Part shown: in pieces, positions 24,470-32,520 of the stretch
How the letters are laid out: every line of letters begins with the position of its first letter
Position numbering within the stretch: the stretch's first letter is position 1
NCBI GenBank assembly: GCA_048268845.1
Contig: JBLWUQ010000008.1
Span: 87,373 to 151,372 of the forward strand
Length of the DNA: 64,000 bases
Source: Muriiphilus sp048268845
GTDB taxonomy: Bacteria; Pseudomonadota; Alphaproteobacteria; Rhodobacterales; Rhodobacteraceae
Reading direction: 5' to 3'
The notes under the pieces: generated by a model
Told to the model about the DNA's origin: nothing
Databases searched by the model: none
Seen by the model: only the letters and a program-made list of their open reading frames with translations
Program-made: the position numbers and the translations under genes

Positions 24470-25375
24470 ATGGACCTGACCGTAGGACCGAACCAGTATT
24501 TCTGGGCCTCCGACACTTGGGCGGGGCTGTACGACGACCTCGCCACAGCCCCCGTCAACCGGGTGGTGCTGGGTGAGCTGGTCTGCTCCAAGCGCCTGCC
24601 GTTCTTTCAGGACCGGATTCCCGACGCCATCGCCACGCTGGTCGAGGCGGGCAAGGAAGTGGCACTGACCAGCCTTGCGCTGGTCACGCTCAAGCGCGAA
24701 CGCAAGCAGACCGCTTCGCTGATCGGCATGGAGGTCGAGATCGAGGTCAACGACCTGACCGCGCTGGCACATATCCCCGAGGGCACGGCGTTCTCGGTCG
24801 GCCCGCTGGTAAACGTCTATAACGAAACCACGCTGGCCTGGCTGGCCAAACGCGGTGCCACGCGGGTCTGTTTGCCGCCGGAACTGTCGCTGGCATCGAT
24901 CGAGATTCTCGCGGCGGCGGCGAAGGATCTGGGCGTCGCGATCGAGGTCTGGGGCCATGGCCGCGTTCCGCTGGCGATTTCCGGGCGCTGCTATCACGCG
25001 CGCCTGCACGGGCGAACCAAGGACAATTGCCAGTTCGCCTGCGAGGACGATCCGGATGGGCTTGATGTGCGCACGCTCGACGATCAGCCGTTCCTGACGA
25101 TGAACGGGGTTCAGACATTGTCGGGCAGCTATGCCGCGATGATCCACCAGATCGAGCGGCTGGAGGCGGCGGGGGTTTCCGCGCTGCGGCTTTCACCGCA
25201 ATCGGCGGACTTCGCCGGACTGTGTCGGCTGTATCGGCAATTGCTGGACGGCGAGATCGACGCCGCCGAGGCCGAGGCCGGCATCATCGGCATCGACCCC
25301 GGCCAACGCCTGTCAGACGGCTTTCTTGACGGCGAACGCGGTGCGGACTGGTCCGGCCGCGCGGCGGGGGTCTGA
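24470..25375 (+). CDS. ubiV: UbiV, partner Fe-S subunit of O2-independent ubiquinone hydroxylase
   Basis: A 301-residue U32-family protein. GGAGG overlapping the ubiU end serves as ribosome site. Cys39, Cys174, Cys187 and Cys191 have the spacing (C-x12-C-x3-C after an early Cys) of the four [4Fe-4S] ligands recalled for E. coli UbiV. Core motifs LTVGPNQYFW, RLPFFQDRIPDAIATL and GRCYHARLHGRTKDNCQFAC are seen. It forms a heterodimer with UbiU. The DUF2478 gene follows two bases downstream. Confidence 0.93.
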   Translation: MDLTVGPNQYFWASDTWAGLYDDLATAPVNRVVLGELVCSKRLPFFQDRIPDAIATLVEAGKEVALTSLALVTLKRERKQTASLIGMEVEIEVNDLTALAHIPEGTAFSVGPLVNVYNETTLAWLAKRGATRVCLPPELSLASIEILAAAAKDLGVAIEVWGHGRVPLAISGRCYHARLHGRTKDNCQFACEDDPDGLDVRTLDDQPFLTMNGVQTLSGSYAAMIHQIERLEAAGVSALRLSPQSADFAGLCRLYRQLLDGEIDAAEAEAGIIGIDPGQRLSDGFLDGERGADWSGRAAGV

Positions 25376-25377
25376 CG

Positions 25378-25893
25378 ATGCGGATCGCGCGGGTCGGGTC
25401 CGAGGTTCGCGGTGAGACCGACATTCTGTTGACCAGGATCGCCGCGCGCCTGCAGGCCGAGGGCATGGCGCTGGCCGGGATCGTGCGCGATCTGGGCCAT
25501 GACAGCGCCGCCGCCAACGGCTGCGACATGAAGGTCCGGGTTCTGCCCGACGGGCCGGTGATCCAGATCACGCAAGACCTTGGCCCCGGCTCGGATGCCT
25601 GCCGGCTTGATCCTGCCGCGATTGCCGAAGCGGTGGCGCAGGTCGAGGGCGGCGCGCTGGGCGCGGCGCAGGTCTTCATCCTCAACAAGTTCGGCCCCGA
25701 GGAAGCCGCCGGGCGCGGTTTCGTGCCGGTGATCGCGCGCACGCTGGAACTTGGGGTCGCGGTGCTGGTCGGTGTCGGCGCCGCCAACAGCGCGGCCTTC
25801 GACAGCTTTGCTGGCGGGATGGCCGAGACCCTGCCGCCCGATGCCGACCGGGTCCGGGCGTGGTGCCTTGCGGGGATCGCGGCGAAGGTCTGA
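25378..25893 (+). CDS. DUF2478 family protein (NTPase-like)
   Basis: A 171-residue protein beginning MRIARVGSEVRGETDILLTRIAARLQAEGMALAGIVRD and containing ILNKFGPEEAAGRGFVPVIARTLELGVAVLVGVG, the pattern of DUF2478 proteins, which often sit near molybdenum-related genes and have a NTPase-like fold with a degenerate P-loop. Here it ends the ubiTUV operon, so a link to anaerobic metabolism is likely. No molybdenum gene is in the window. Function unknown. Confidence 0.75.
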   Translation: MRIARVGSEVRGETDILLTRIAARLQAEGMALAGIVRDLGHDSAAANGCDMKVRVLPDGPVIQITQDLGPGSDACRLDPAAIAEAVAQVEGGALGAAQVFILNKFGPEEAAGRGFVPVIARTLELGVAVLVGVGAANSAAFDSFAGGMAETLPPDADRVRAWCLAGIAAKV

Positions 25894-25907
25894 CGCCCTG
25901 CCCGGCC

Positions 25908-27059
25908 TCAGCCCGCGCCTTTGGGCATCGGCGTCGTGCCTTGCTTGTAGGGCGTCCAGTCGGTGATCTCGGGGTAGAACTGCCGCCGCCAGGCGCGTAC
26001 ACGCGGGTTGAACATCCGCCGCCAGACCGGCGGAACCATCGCAATCGCCGTCATCGGCGGATAGCCGGTCGGCAGCATCGGCACCTCACTTTCGTCATAG
26101 ACCTGCAACAGCGGATAGCGCCGCATCGGGTGCAGGTGGTGGTCGGCGTGGCGTTGCAGGTTGATCAGAAGGTTGCCCGAAACCCGGTGCGCCGAATCCC
26201 ATGAATGGTGCGGCTTGACCGGCTCATAGCGGCCATCGCCAAGGTATTTGCGGGTCAGCCCGTAATGCTCGACATAATTGGTCAGCTCAAGCTGCCAGAC
26301 CGCGACCAGCGCCTGGAACACGAACAGCCCGACCCCGACCCAGCCGCCGATAACGAAGGCCAGCGCCAGAAACGCGGTTTGCAGCGCGAGATACTTCCAG
26401 ATCGGGTTCGAGCGGTGCCAGGGCGAGCGCCCGCGCCGCGCCAGCATCGCCTTTTCCGCCCGCCAGGCCGAGCCCGGCCCCTGCCACAACACACGCGGAA
26501 AGGCGCGCAGGAAACCCTCGTTGTAGCGCGCCGTCACGGTGTCGCGCGGGGTGCCGACCCAGGGGTGATGCACGAGAAGGTGCTCGGTTCGGAAATGTCC
26601 GTAAAGCACAAGGGCAAGCAGCAGATCGCCCAGATTTCGCTCATACCAGCTGGGTTTGTGCATCAATTCATGGGCATAGACGATGCCGACCGTGCCGGTG
26701 GTCACACCGATGCCGAACATGATCCCGAAGACCTCGAGCGTCGAATATGCGTCGCTGCGCGTCAGCACGTAGAGCGTTCCGTAGATCAGGCAGAACTGGA
26801 TCGGAAACCAGATCCAGGTCAGCGCGCGGAACCAGAACAATTCAGAATCCGGCGTGTTCGGGTCGGGGTTTCGCAGATCCTTGCCGATCACCAAGTCGAG
26901 CAAGGGCATCAGCACCCAGCCGTAGAGCGGGATCAAAAGGATGGTCCAGCCGCCTTCGCTGACCGCCAGCACCACCAGCGGCACGAAGGTCAGCGTCAGC
27001 CAGTAGGGCCACGCCTTGAGCCGCCCGGTATCGGCTTTCGTCTGGATCGCGTCGGTCAT
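25908..27059 (-). CDS. alkB: Alkane 1-monooxygenase (AlkB)
   Basis: A 383-residue integral-membrane di-iron hydroxylase. His boxes are seen in order: HELMH (130-134), EHLLVHH (159-165) and LQRHADHH (301-308), plus NYVEHYGL near 261, all standard for AlkB. About six hydrophobic segments surround them. The start overlaps the P450 stop (ATGA). No rubredoxin or rubredoxin reductase gene is adjacent, so electron donors must be encoded elsewhere. Medium-chain alkane or related terminal hydroxylation is the likely activity. Confidence 0.92.
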   Translation of the reverse strand: MTDAIQTKADTGRLKAWPYWLTLTFVPLVVLAVSEGGWTILLIPLYGWVLMPLLDLVIGKDLRNPDPNTPDSELFWFRALTWIWFPIQFCLIYGTLYVLTRSDAYSTLEVFGIMFGIGVTTGTVGIVYAHELMHKPSWYERNLGDLLLALVLYGHFRTEHLLVHHPWVGTPRDTVTARYNEGFLRAFPRVLWQGPGSAWRAEKAMLARRGRSPWHRSNPIWKYLALQTAFLALAFVIGGWVGVGLFVFQALVAVWQLELTNYVEHYGLTRKYLGDGRYEPVKPHHSWDSAHRVSGNLLINLQRHADHHLHPMRRYPLLQVYDESEVPMLPTGYPPMTAIAMVPPVWRRMFNPRVRAWRRQFYPEITDWTPYKQGTTPMPKGAG

Positions 27060-28486
27060 GTTGCGGCTTTCTCGAGGGGTTTCACGGGAGCGTTGGCGCG
27101 GGGCGTCAGGCGCAGGTGGATGCCGTCACGCGAGCGCACGGTCAGATGCGCCACCGGCATCGGCTCGCGCCCCTCGACCAGATCGAAGCGAAAGGCGCGC
27201 ACGAACATCGACAGGATCAGCGTGCCCTCGGCCATCGCGAAGGCCGAACCGGGGCAGACCCGCTGGCCGGCCGAGAACGGGATATAGGCCGAGCGCAGGC
27301 ATTCCTTGCCGTTCGGGGTGGCGAAGCGGCCGGGGTCGAACTCGTCAGGCCGCTCCCACAGGCGTTCATGGCGGTGCAGGTGCCAGGGGCTGAGGATGAC
27401 CTGCGAGCCTTTCGCGACGTCACGGTCGCGGAAACGCTCCGGGCAGGCGGCTTCGCGCACGAACATCGGCACCGGCGGGTAGAGCCGCATCGACTCGCGA
27501 AACACCGCGCGCGACTCGCGCAGTTTCGACAGGGTCGAGAAATAGATCTTGTCGGGCTCGAAGGCGTCCAGCGCCTCTTGCGCGACCTTCTCCTGCCACT
27601 CGGGATAGCGCGCCAGCAGGTAGAGCGCCCAGGCAAGGGCTGCGGCGGATGTTTCATGCCCGGCGAGGAAGAAGATCGCCACCTGATCGACCATTTCATC
27701 GCGCTGAAAGCACTGGCCGGTTTCCGGGTCGGGCGTCGTCATGATCTTGGTGGCCAGATCGTCGGGCGCGGTGCCATCGGCGATCTGGCGCACCCGCATG
27801 TCGGTCAACTGGCCGATCAGATCGCGGATGATGCGGGCGGTCTCGCGGGTCTTGCGCGAATGAAACCGCGGAAACCAGCGCGGCAGCGGCAGGACGGCGG
27901 TGACGTTGGCGACCGGCTGGGCCGCCTGATGCGCGCGGAAGGTCTCGAATGCCGCATTGGCGATCTCGTGTTCGATCGGCACGGAAAACAGCGTGCGAAA
28001 GATCACGTCCATCGCGACATGGCTGGTCTGGGCCTCGATCTCGACCGGCCCCTGCCCGGCCAGCGTGCGCAGCCGCTCCACCGCCGCGACGCCGCTGTCC
28101 CACATCGACGGAAACACGATGCGCAGGCGGCCACCCTCGAAGGCAGGGTCGATGATGCGGCGCTGATGCGCCCAGAGCGCGCCGTTCGAAATGAAGATCG
28201 ATTCACCCAGAAGCGGCTTCAGCCCCACCCGCATCCGCTCGGATTTGGGAAAGTCCTGCGGGCGCTGTTTCAGCACCAGATCGACAAGCTCGGGGTCGTT
28301 GCAGAGGTAGGAGCGAAAGAACGGCGTGCGCATTTCCGCCATCCAGGCGCGGTAGAGCCGCGCCGGTTGCGCCGACAGGATGTCTTTCTTGAACAGGCGG
28401 AAATAGGTCCAGAGCGAGACATTGCCGGTGCGCGCGGCCGGTTTCGGCGGTGGCCCCTTGGGGGTGGCGGTGTGGCTGTCGAACAC
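27056..28486 (-). CDS. Cytochrome P450
   Basis: A 476-residue P450 with GTG start. Seen: I-helix AGHETSAAALAW, ExxR in FRESMRLYPPVP, and the heme loop FSAGQRVCPGSAFA with Cys411 as ligand. The N-terminus (MFDSHTATPKGPPPKPAARTG) is soluble, with no membrane anchor. Coupled by ATGA to alkB, so both oxygenases are co-expressed, probably for alkane or fatty-acid type substrates; no ferredoxin gene lies nearby. The CYP family cannot be told by eye. An Fnr-like box lies 73 bases upstream. Confidence 0.9.
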   Translation of the reverse strand: MFDSHTATPKGPPPKPAARTGNVSLWTYFRLFKKDILSAQPARLYRAWMAEMRTPFFRSYLCNDPELVDLVLKQRPQDFPKSERMRVGLKPLLGESIFISNGALWAHQRRIIDPAFEGGRLRIVFPSMWDSGVAAVERLRTLAGQGPVEIEAQTSHVAMDVIFRTLFSVPIEHEIANAAFETFRAHQAAQPVANVTAVLPLPRWFPRFHSRKTRETARIIRDLIGQLTDMRVRQIADGTAPDDLATKIMTTPDPETGQCFQRDEMVDQVAIFFLAGHETSAAALAWALYLLARYPEWQEKVAQEALDAFEPDKIYFSTLSKLRESRAVFRESMRLYPPVPMFVREAACPERFRDRDVAKGSQVILSPWHLHRHERLWERPDEFDPGRFATPNGKECLRSAYIPFSAGQRVCPGSAFAMAEGTLILSMFVRAFRFDLVEGREPMPVAHLTVRSRDGIHLRLTPRANAPVKPLEKAAT

Positions 28487-28558
28487 GCAAGGCCTCTGTC
28501 GCGACGCGCCCCGGGGGCACAGGTGCGCGATCCTTCGGGGCGGAACCTTGCATTGTCA

Positions 28559-28572
28559 TTGACGATCATCAA
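28559..28572. promoter_or_regulatory. Fnr-type box in the P450/fnr divergent region
   Basis: TTGACGATCATCAA fits TTGA(C/T)-N4-(A/G)TCAA. It lies 73 bases before the P450 start (minus strand) and about 97 bases before the Crp/Fnr gene, so it could mediate autoregulation and repression or activation of the P450-alkB operon. Confidence 0.6.
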
Positions 28573-28669
28573 AATCAGGCGGGAACGGTTTGTTGCCAGC
28601 ACCCGAACCATGCTAGGGTGCGATTCATGACCAGGGCGGATATTCGCCTGCCATTTTCGTGACTTGCCC

Positions 28670-29383
28670 ATGACCAAAGCGCCAGCACCGACCGCCAGCC
28701 CAACGCCGCATCCCTGCGGCCAGTGCCAGTTCTATGAAGGCAGCGTCTGGACTCCGGTCGAGCCGGGGTCGGTGTCGATGCTGGCCAGCCGGTTCTTTCG
28801 CAAGGAGCTTGAGACCGGGCAGGTGCTGTTCGAACAGGGCGAGGTCAACCAGGGGGTGTTCTGCGTCTCGCGCGGGTTGATCGCGCTGCGCACGCATCAC
28901 TCCGATGGCACCTCGACGCTGTTCAAGCTGGCCTATCCGGGCGAGGTCATCGGCTTTCGCTCGTTCCTCGACGATGGCGTGCACAAGACCGAGGCGCGCG
29001 CGCTGATGCCGTCGCGGGTCTGCACAGTTGCGCGGCGCGACGCGCAAAAGGTGGTTCACGCCAACCCGACGGTGCTGGCCAACCTCGCGGCGCGCTGCGT
29101 CACCGAGATCGACCGCAATCAGGCCCGGATCATCGCCACCGCGACCACCTCGAACAAGGACCGCCTTGCCGAAACGCTGCGCGACCTGATCGACCGGCAC
29201 GGCGTGGCCGATGGCGACGTGATCCGCACGCAGCTTCCCCTGTCGCGCAAGGACCTGGCCGACCTGATCGGCGTGCCGCCGGAAACCCTGTCGCGGCTGA
29301 TCGGGCGGCTGGCGAAAGAGGGCTATTTCGCGTTTTCAGGCCGCGAGGTGCGTATTCCGGCAGAGGGTGTCAGGACAGGCTGA
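28670..29383 (+). CDS. Crp/Fnr family regulator with incomplete Fnr Cys set
   Basis: A 237-residue regulator, starting MTKAPAPTASPTPHPCGQC (an ATG two codons upstream at 28664 is an alternative). A cyclic-nucleotide-binding-like domain spans about 45-130 (VLFEQGEVNQGVFCVSRGLI) and the C-terminal helix-turn-helix reads LSRKDLADLIGVPPETLSRLIGRLAKEGY, with the E-x2-SR recognition residues of Fnr-type proteins. Cys are at 16, 19, 65 and 118. Cys16/19/118 align with three Fnr cluster ligands (20, 23, 122) but the fourth (29) is Ser. It may hold a variant cluster or none. It ends 14 bases into the convergent amidohydrolase gene. Confidence 0.85.
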   Translation: MTKAPAPTASPTPHPCGQCQFYEGSVWTPVEPGSVSMLASRFFRKELETGQVLFEQGEVNQGVFCVSRGLIALRTHHSDGTSTLFKLAYPGEVIGFRSFLDDGVHKTEARALMPSRVCTVARRDAQKVVHANPTVLANLAARCVTEIDRNQARIIATATTSNKDRLAETLRDLIDRHGVADGDVIRTQLPLSRKDLADLIGVPPETLSRLIGRLAKEGYFAFSGREVRIPAEGVRTG

Positions 29384-30224
29384 CGCGATAGACGCTTTGC
29401 GCTGTCCCGTTGGCGATGGCCGTCGCCTCGGCATCCGACAGCTTGCCCAGAATCTCGCGCGTCACGGCGATCCATTCCGGCAGACCCTTGGCAAGGTTCA
29501 CCACCGGCCAGTCGCTGCCCCAGACCATGCGGTCGGAGCCGAAGACCTCCAGCACATGATCGACATAGGGCGTGATGGCCTCCAGCGTCATCGCGTCCGG
29601 CGCGCAATAGGCCATCAGGCCCGAGAGCTTGCAGGTGACGTTGGGCAGTGCGGCCAGCGCCGTCACGTCGGCCCGCCATGGATCAAGCCCGCCGCCCGCG
29701 ATGTCTGGCACGCCGCAGTGGTTCAGAACAAGCCGCGTGTTGGCGCAGGCCGCCGCAAGCTCTGCCGCGATGGGCAGTTGGCGGGCGAGAAAGCACATGT
29801 CGAACACCTTGTCCGCAGCGCCGATCTTGCGCAGGTTGCGCCGGAACGTTTCCGATTGCGACAGCTCGTCGGGCATGACGTGCAGGATGCGGCGGTAGCC
29901 AGCCACGCCCATCGCGCCGGTCTCGTCCAGCCAGGCGTCGAAACCGTCATCGGTCTCGGGCCGACACGAGGCGATGATGCCTTTGACGCCGGTGCCGGGT
30001 TCCTGCACCAGCCCGTGAACGAAGCGCGTCTCGGCCTGATAATCGGCATCGTCCACGCCGGTCTCCATGAACAGGGTGCCGCCAACGCCCAACCCCTGCA
30101 CCAGCGCGCCGTAATCGGCCAGCGTGAAGTCGCCCGAGGCCAGCGGCGGGATGCCGTCGGCCCAGCCGTAGCCGGCCACGTCGCGGTAGAACAGGTGCTG
30201 GTGGGTATCGAGAAGCGGTATCAT
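29370..30224 (-). CDS. Amidohydrolase family protein, sugar lactonase-like (COG3618)
   Basis: A 284-residue TIM-barrel hydrolase starting MIPLLDTHQHLF, with a first-strand HxH (HQH). LVLNHCGVPDI carries a later His, and SDRMVWGSDWPVV the Asp of the metal-dependent site. This is the pattern of L-fucono-1,5-lactonase and related sugar-lactone or 2-pyrone hydrolases. It is the last gene of the sugar run, after an SDR of the type that makes lactones or 2-keto sugar acids. The substrate (a fucono-, rhamnono- or other lactone) is inferred. Confidence 0.8.
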   Translation of the reverse strand: MIPLLDTHQHLFYRDVAGYGWADGIPPLASGDFTLADYGALVQGLGVGGTLFMETGVDDADYQAETRFVHGLVQEPGTGVKGIIASCRPETDDGFDAWLDETGAMGVAGYRRILHVMPDELSQSETFRRNLRKIGAADKVFDMCFLARQLPIAAELAAACANTRLVLNHCGVPDIAGGGLDPWRADVTALAALPNVTCKLSGLMAYCAPDAMTLEAITPYVDHVLEVFGSDRMVWGSDWPVVNLAKGLPEWIAVTREILGKLSDAEATAIANGTAQSVYRVSLS

Positions 30225-30253
30225 GTCGTCCTCCTGTTTCGTGGTCGGCCGGT

Positions 30254-30991
30254 TCAGGTATTGGCCCAGCCACCGTCGATCACATGCGCAACCCCGGTGG
30301 TATAGGCGCTCTCGTCCGAAGCCAGATAAACCACCAGTGCCGCGATTTCCTCGGGCTTGCCGATGCGCCCGATCGGCTGGCGCGCGATGAAGGCGGCGCG
30401 GGCGGCGTCATAGTCGCCGGTTGCGGCCAAGCGCTGTTCCAGCGACGGGCTTTCCACCGTGCCGGGGCAGATCGCGTTGCAGCGGATACCTTGGGTGATG
30501 TGGTCGGCGGCAATGGCCTTGGTCATGCCGATCACCGCCGCCTTGGTGGTGCCATAGGCAAAGCGGTTGGGGGCCGCGATCACCGATGAGGCGACCGACG
30601 ACATGTTGATGATCGACCCGCCACCGGCCTTGATCATCCCCGGCAGGAAGGCACGGATCATGCGATACATCGCGGTCACGTTGAGGCCCATCGAGAACGC
30701 CCACTGATCCTCGTCGCAATCGAGGATCGTGCCGTTGGCGACGAAGCCGGCGCAGTTGAACAACACGTTCGGTGCGCCGACCTGCTTGACGGCAGCGGCA
30801 ATCGACGCCGGGTCGAGCACGTCGAGCCGGAAGGTCTTGATCCCGTGGCCTGCCAGGTCGGCCAGCGCCGCCTCGTTCACGTCGGTGGCGAAGACCGATG
30901 CCCCCTCGGCCTGCATCGCCAGCGCGCTCGCCCGCCCGATCCCCTGCCCCGCGGCGGTGACAAGGCAGGTCTTTCCGCTCAGTCGTCCCAT
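30254..30991 (-). CDS. SDR family dehydrogenase, 2-keto-3-deoxy-L-fuconate dehydrogenase-like
   Basis: A 245-residue SDR with VTAAGQGIGRASA (nucleotide loop), FNCAGF (NNAG equivalent), and YGTTK with intact Tyr/Lys. TLDCDEDQW and NAICPGTVESPSLEQRL resemble DHRS6-like and L-2-keto-3-deoxyfuconate dehydrogenase SDRs. It lies in an oxidative sugar pathway cluster with lactonase and dehydratases. Exact substrate unknown; NAD use is likely from the Asp after strand 2 (FATDVNE). Confidence 0.8.
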   Translation of the reverse strand: MGRLSGKTCLVTAAGQGIGRASALAMQAEGASVFATDVNEAALADLAGHGIKTFRLDVLDPASIAAAVKQVGAPNVLFNCAGFVANGTILDCDEDQWAFSMGLNVTAMYRMIRAFLPGMIKAGGGSIINMSSVASSVIAAPNRFAYGTTKAAVIGMTKAIAADHITQGIRCNAICPGTVESPSLEQRLAATGDYDAARAAFIARQPIGRIGKPEEIAALVVYLASDESAYTTGVAHVIDGGWANT

Positions 30992-31003
30992 GATCTTCCT
31001 TTC

Positions 31004-32197
31004 TCATCCCGGCAGGCAGGCCGGCCCGATCGGTTCAAAACTCTTGTAGGTCAGGATGAACTCGGCATGGCCAAGCGCCTCCGATTTCGTCTGCGCGCCG
31101 CTGGCGACATCCAGCACCATGTCGAAGATCTCGTCGCCCACCGCGTCCAGCGTCGCGGTGCCGGTGATGATGCGCCCGGCGTTCACGTCCATGTCGCCGG
31201 CGAGGCGCTCATACATATGCGGGTTGGCGGCGATCTTGATCACCGGCGCCAGCGCCGAGCCGACGACCGAGCCGCGCCCGGTGACGAACAGCGTCATATG
31301 CGCGCCCGAGGCCATCATCTCGACGATCTCGGCGTTGTCCGAGATGTTTGGGAAACCAAAGCGCACCTCGCCATCCGGCACCACGTCCATCAGGTAAAGC
31401 CCGCCGCGCGGCGGGATGTCGCCGGGCTTGATCAGGCCGGAAATCCGCGAGGAGCCGGATTTGGCATAGGCGCCCATCGACTTTTCCTCGATGGTGGTCA
31501 GCCCGCCCTCGGCATTGCCGGCAGCGAAACTGCCAAAGCCCAGCGTGTCGTAATAACGCGCGGCCTTGGCGACGGCGGCGCGCAGTTCTTCGGCCAGATC
31601 CGGCGTGACGGCGCGCGCGGCCATGATGTCCTCGCAGCCGATCAACTCGCCGGTTTCCTCGAAGATGCAGGCCGCACCCGCCTCCACCAGCCGATCAAAC
31701 GCCCGGCCCGCCGCCGGGTTGCCGGAAATGCCGCTGGTCCCGTCCGAGCCGCCGCAGACCGTGCCGATCACCAGATCGGACACCTGCATCGGCACTTTTT
31801 CGGCCTGCGCAAGCGCCGCGACCTGTTCCGCAACCCACTTTTGCCCCTCGGCAATCGTCGCCGCCGTGCCGCCGTCGTTCTGGATCACCAGCGTTTTCAC
31901 CGGTCGACCAGTGGCGCGAATGACCTCCTGCAACTGGTAGCGGTTGAAGCTCTCGCAGCCCAGCGACACGAGCAGCACCGCGCCGACATTGGGGTGGGTG
32001 CACAACCGCTCCATCATCAGCTGCGCGTAGGGGTTGGGAAAACAGCCGGGAAAGCCGATCAGGTGCGCCTGATGGCGTGTCGGCCATGCGATTTCGCGCG
32101 CGACATGGTGGGCACATTCGACAAGGTAGGCGACCGCAACATGGTTGCGGATGCCCTTGCGCCCGTCGCTGCGAAGATAGCCGGTGAGTTGGGTCAT
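31004..32197 (-). CDS. UxaA/SuyB family lyase, large subunit
   Basis: A 397-residue UxaA C-terminal-type protein. Seen: GYLRSDGRKGIRNHVAVAYLVECAHH, FPGCFPNPYAQLMMERLCTHPNVGAVLLVSLGCE, TVCGGSDGTSGISGNPAAGRAFD and EETGELIGCEDIMA; the conserved Cys and Glu are those of the iron-dependent altronate/galactarate dehydratase group. The enzyme is split, with the small SAF-domain subunit encoded just upstream and overlapping by 4 bases. Sulfolactate sulfo-lyase SuyAB has the same architecture and similar sequence in my memory; the surrounding sugar-acid genes favour a dehydratase here. Both remain open. Confidence 0.8.
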   Translation of the reverse strand: MTQLTGYLRSDGRKGIRNHVAVAYLVECAHHVAREIAWPTRHQAHLIGFPGCFPNPYAQLMMERLCTHPNVGAVLLVSLGCESFNRYQLQEVIRATGRPVKTLVIQNDGGTAATIAEGQKWVAEQVAALAQAEKVPMQVSDLVIGTVCGGSDGTSGISGNPAAGRAFDRLVEAGAACIFEETGELIGCEDIMAARAVTPDLAEELRAAVAKAARYYDTLGFGSFAAGNAEGGLTTIEEKSMGAYAKSGSSRISGLIKPGDIPPRGGLYLMDVVPDGEVRFGFPNISDNAEIVEMMASGAHMTLFVTGRGSVVGSALAPVIKIAANPHMYERLAGDMDVNAGRIITGTATLDAVGDEIFDMVLDVASGAQTKSEALGHAEFILTYKSFEPIGPACLPG

Positions 32198-32520
32198 GCC
32201 GTGCCTCCGAACCGCGCCTTTTCGGCTTCCAGCGAATGGGTGGCGGTGTAGTCGCTTTTCAGATTGTCCAGATGGACGTGATCGCCCGGCGCGATGTCGC
32301 GCGTGGCGGTGCCGATCGGGGCGCCGTATTTCAACACCTTGTTGCCCGCTCTGATCGCGGCGCGCGCCAGTTTGTGGCCCATGCCGATACGCTGTCGTAT
32401 GGTCACCTCCTGCCCGGACACCGTCACGGTCTCGCCCGCCTCGATGGCGGCGCGCAGGACAAAGACGTTGTCGCGCGGGCTGAGCAGCAGCAGGCGGGGG
32501 TCGGTGTCTTGCATCGTCAT
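32194..32520 (-). CDS. UxaA/SuyA family lyase, small SAF-domain subunit
   Basis: A 108-residue protein starting MTMQDTDPRLLLLSPRDNVFVL, with IGMGHKLARAAIRAGNKVLKYGAPIGTATRDIAPGDHVHLDNLKS, the SAF domain that forms the N-terminal part of altronate dehydratase. It overlaps both its neighbours by four bases. Together with the large subunit it forms a two-part lyase. The larger frame upstream of 32520 is out of register with the mandelate-racemase gene and is not coding. Confidence 0.82.
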   Translation of the reverse strand: MTMQDTDPRLLLLSPRDNVFVLRAAIEAGETVTVSGQEVTIRQRIGMGHKLARAAIRAGNKVLKYGAPIGTATRDIAPGDHVHLDNLKSDYTATHSLEAEKARFGGTA

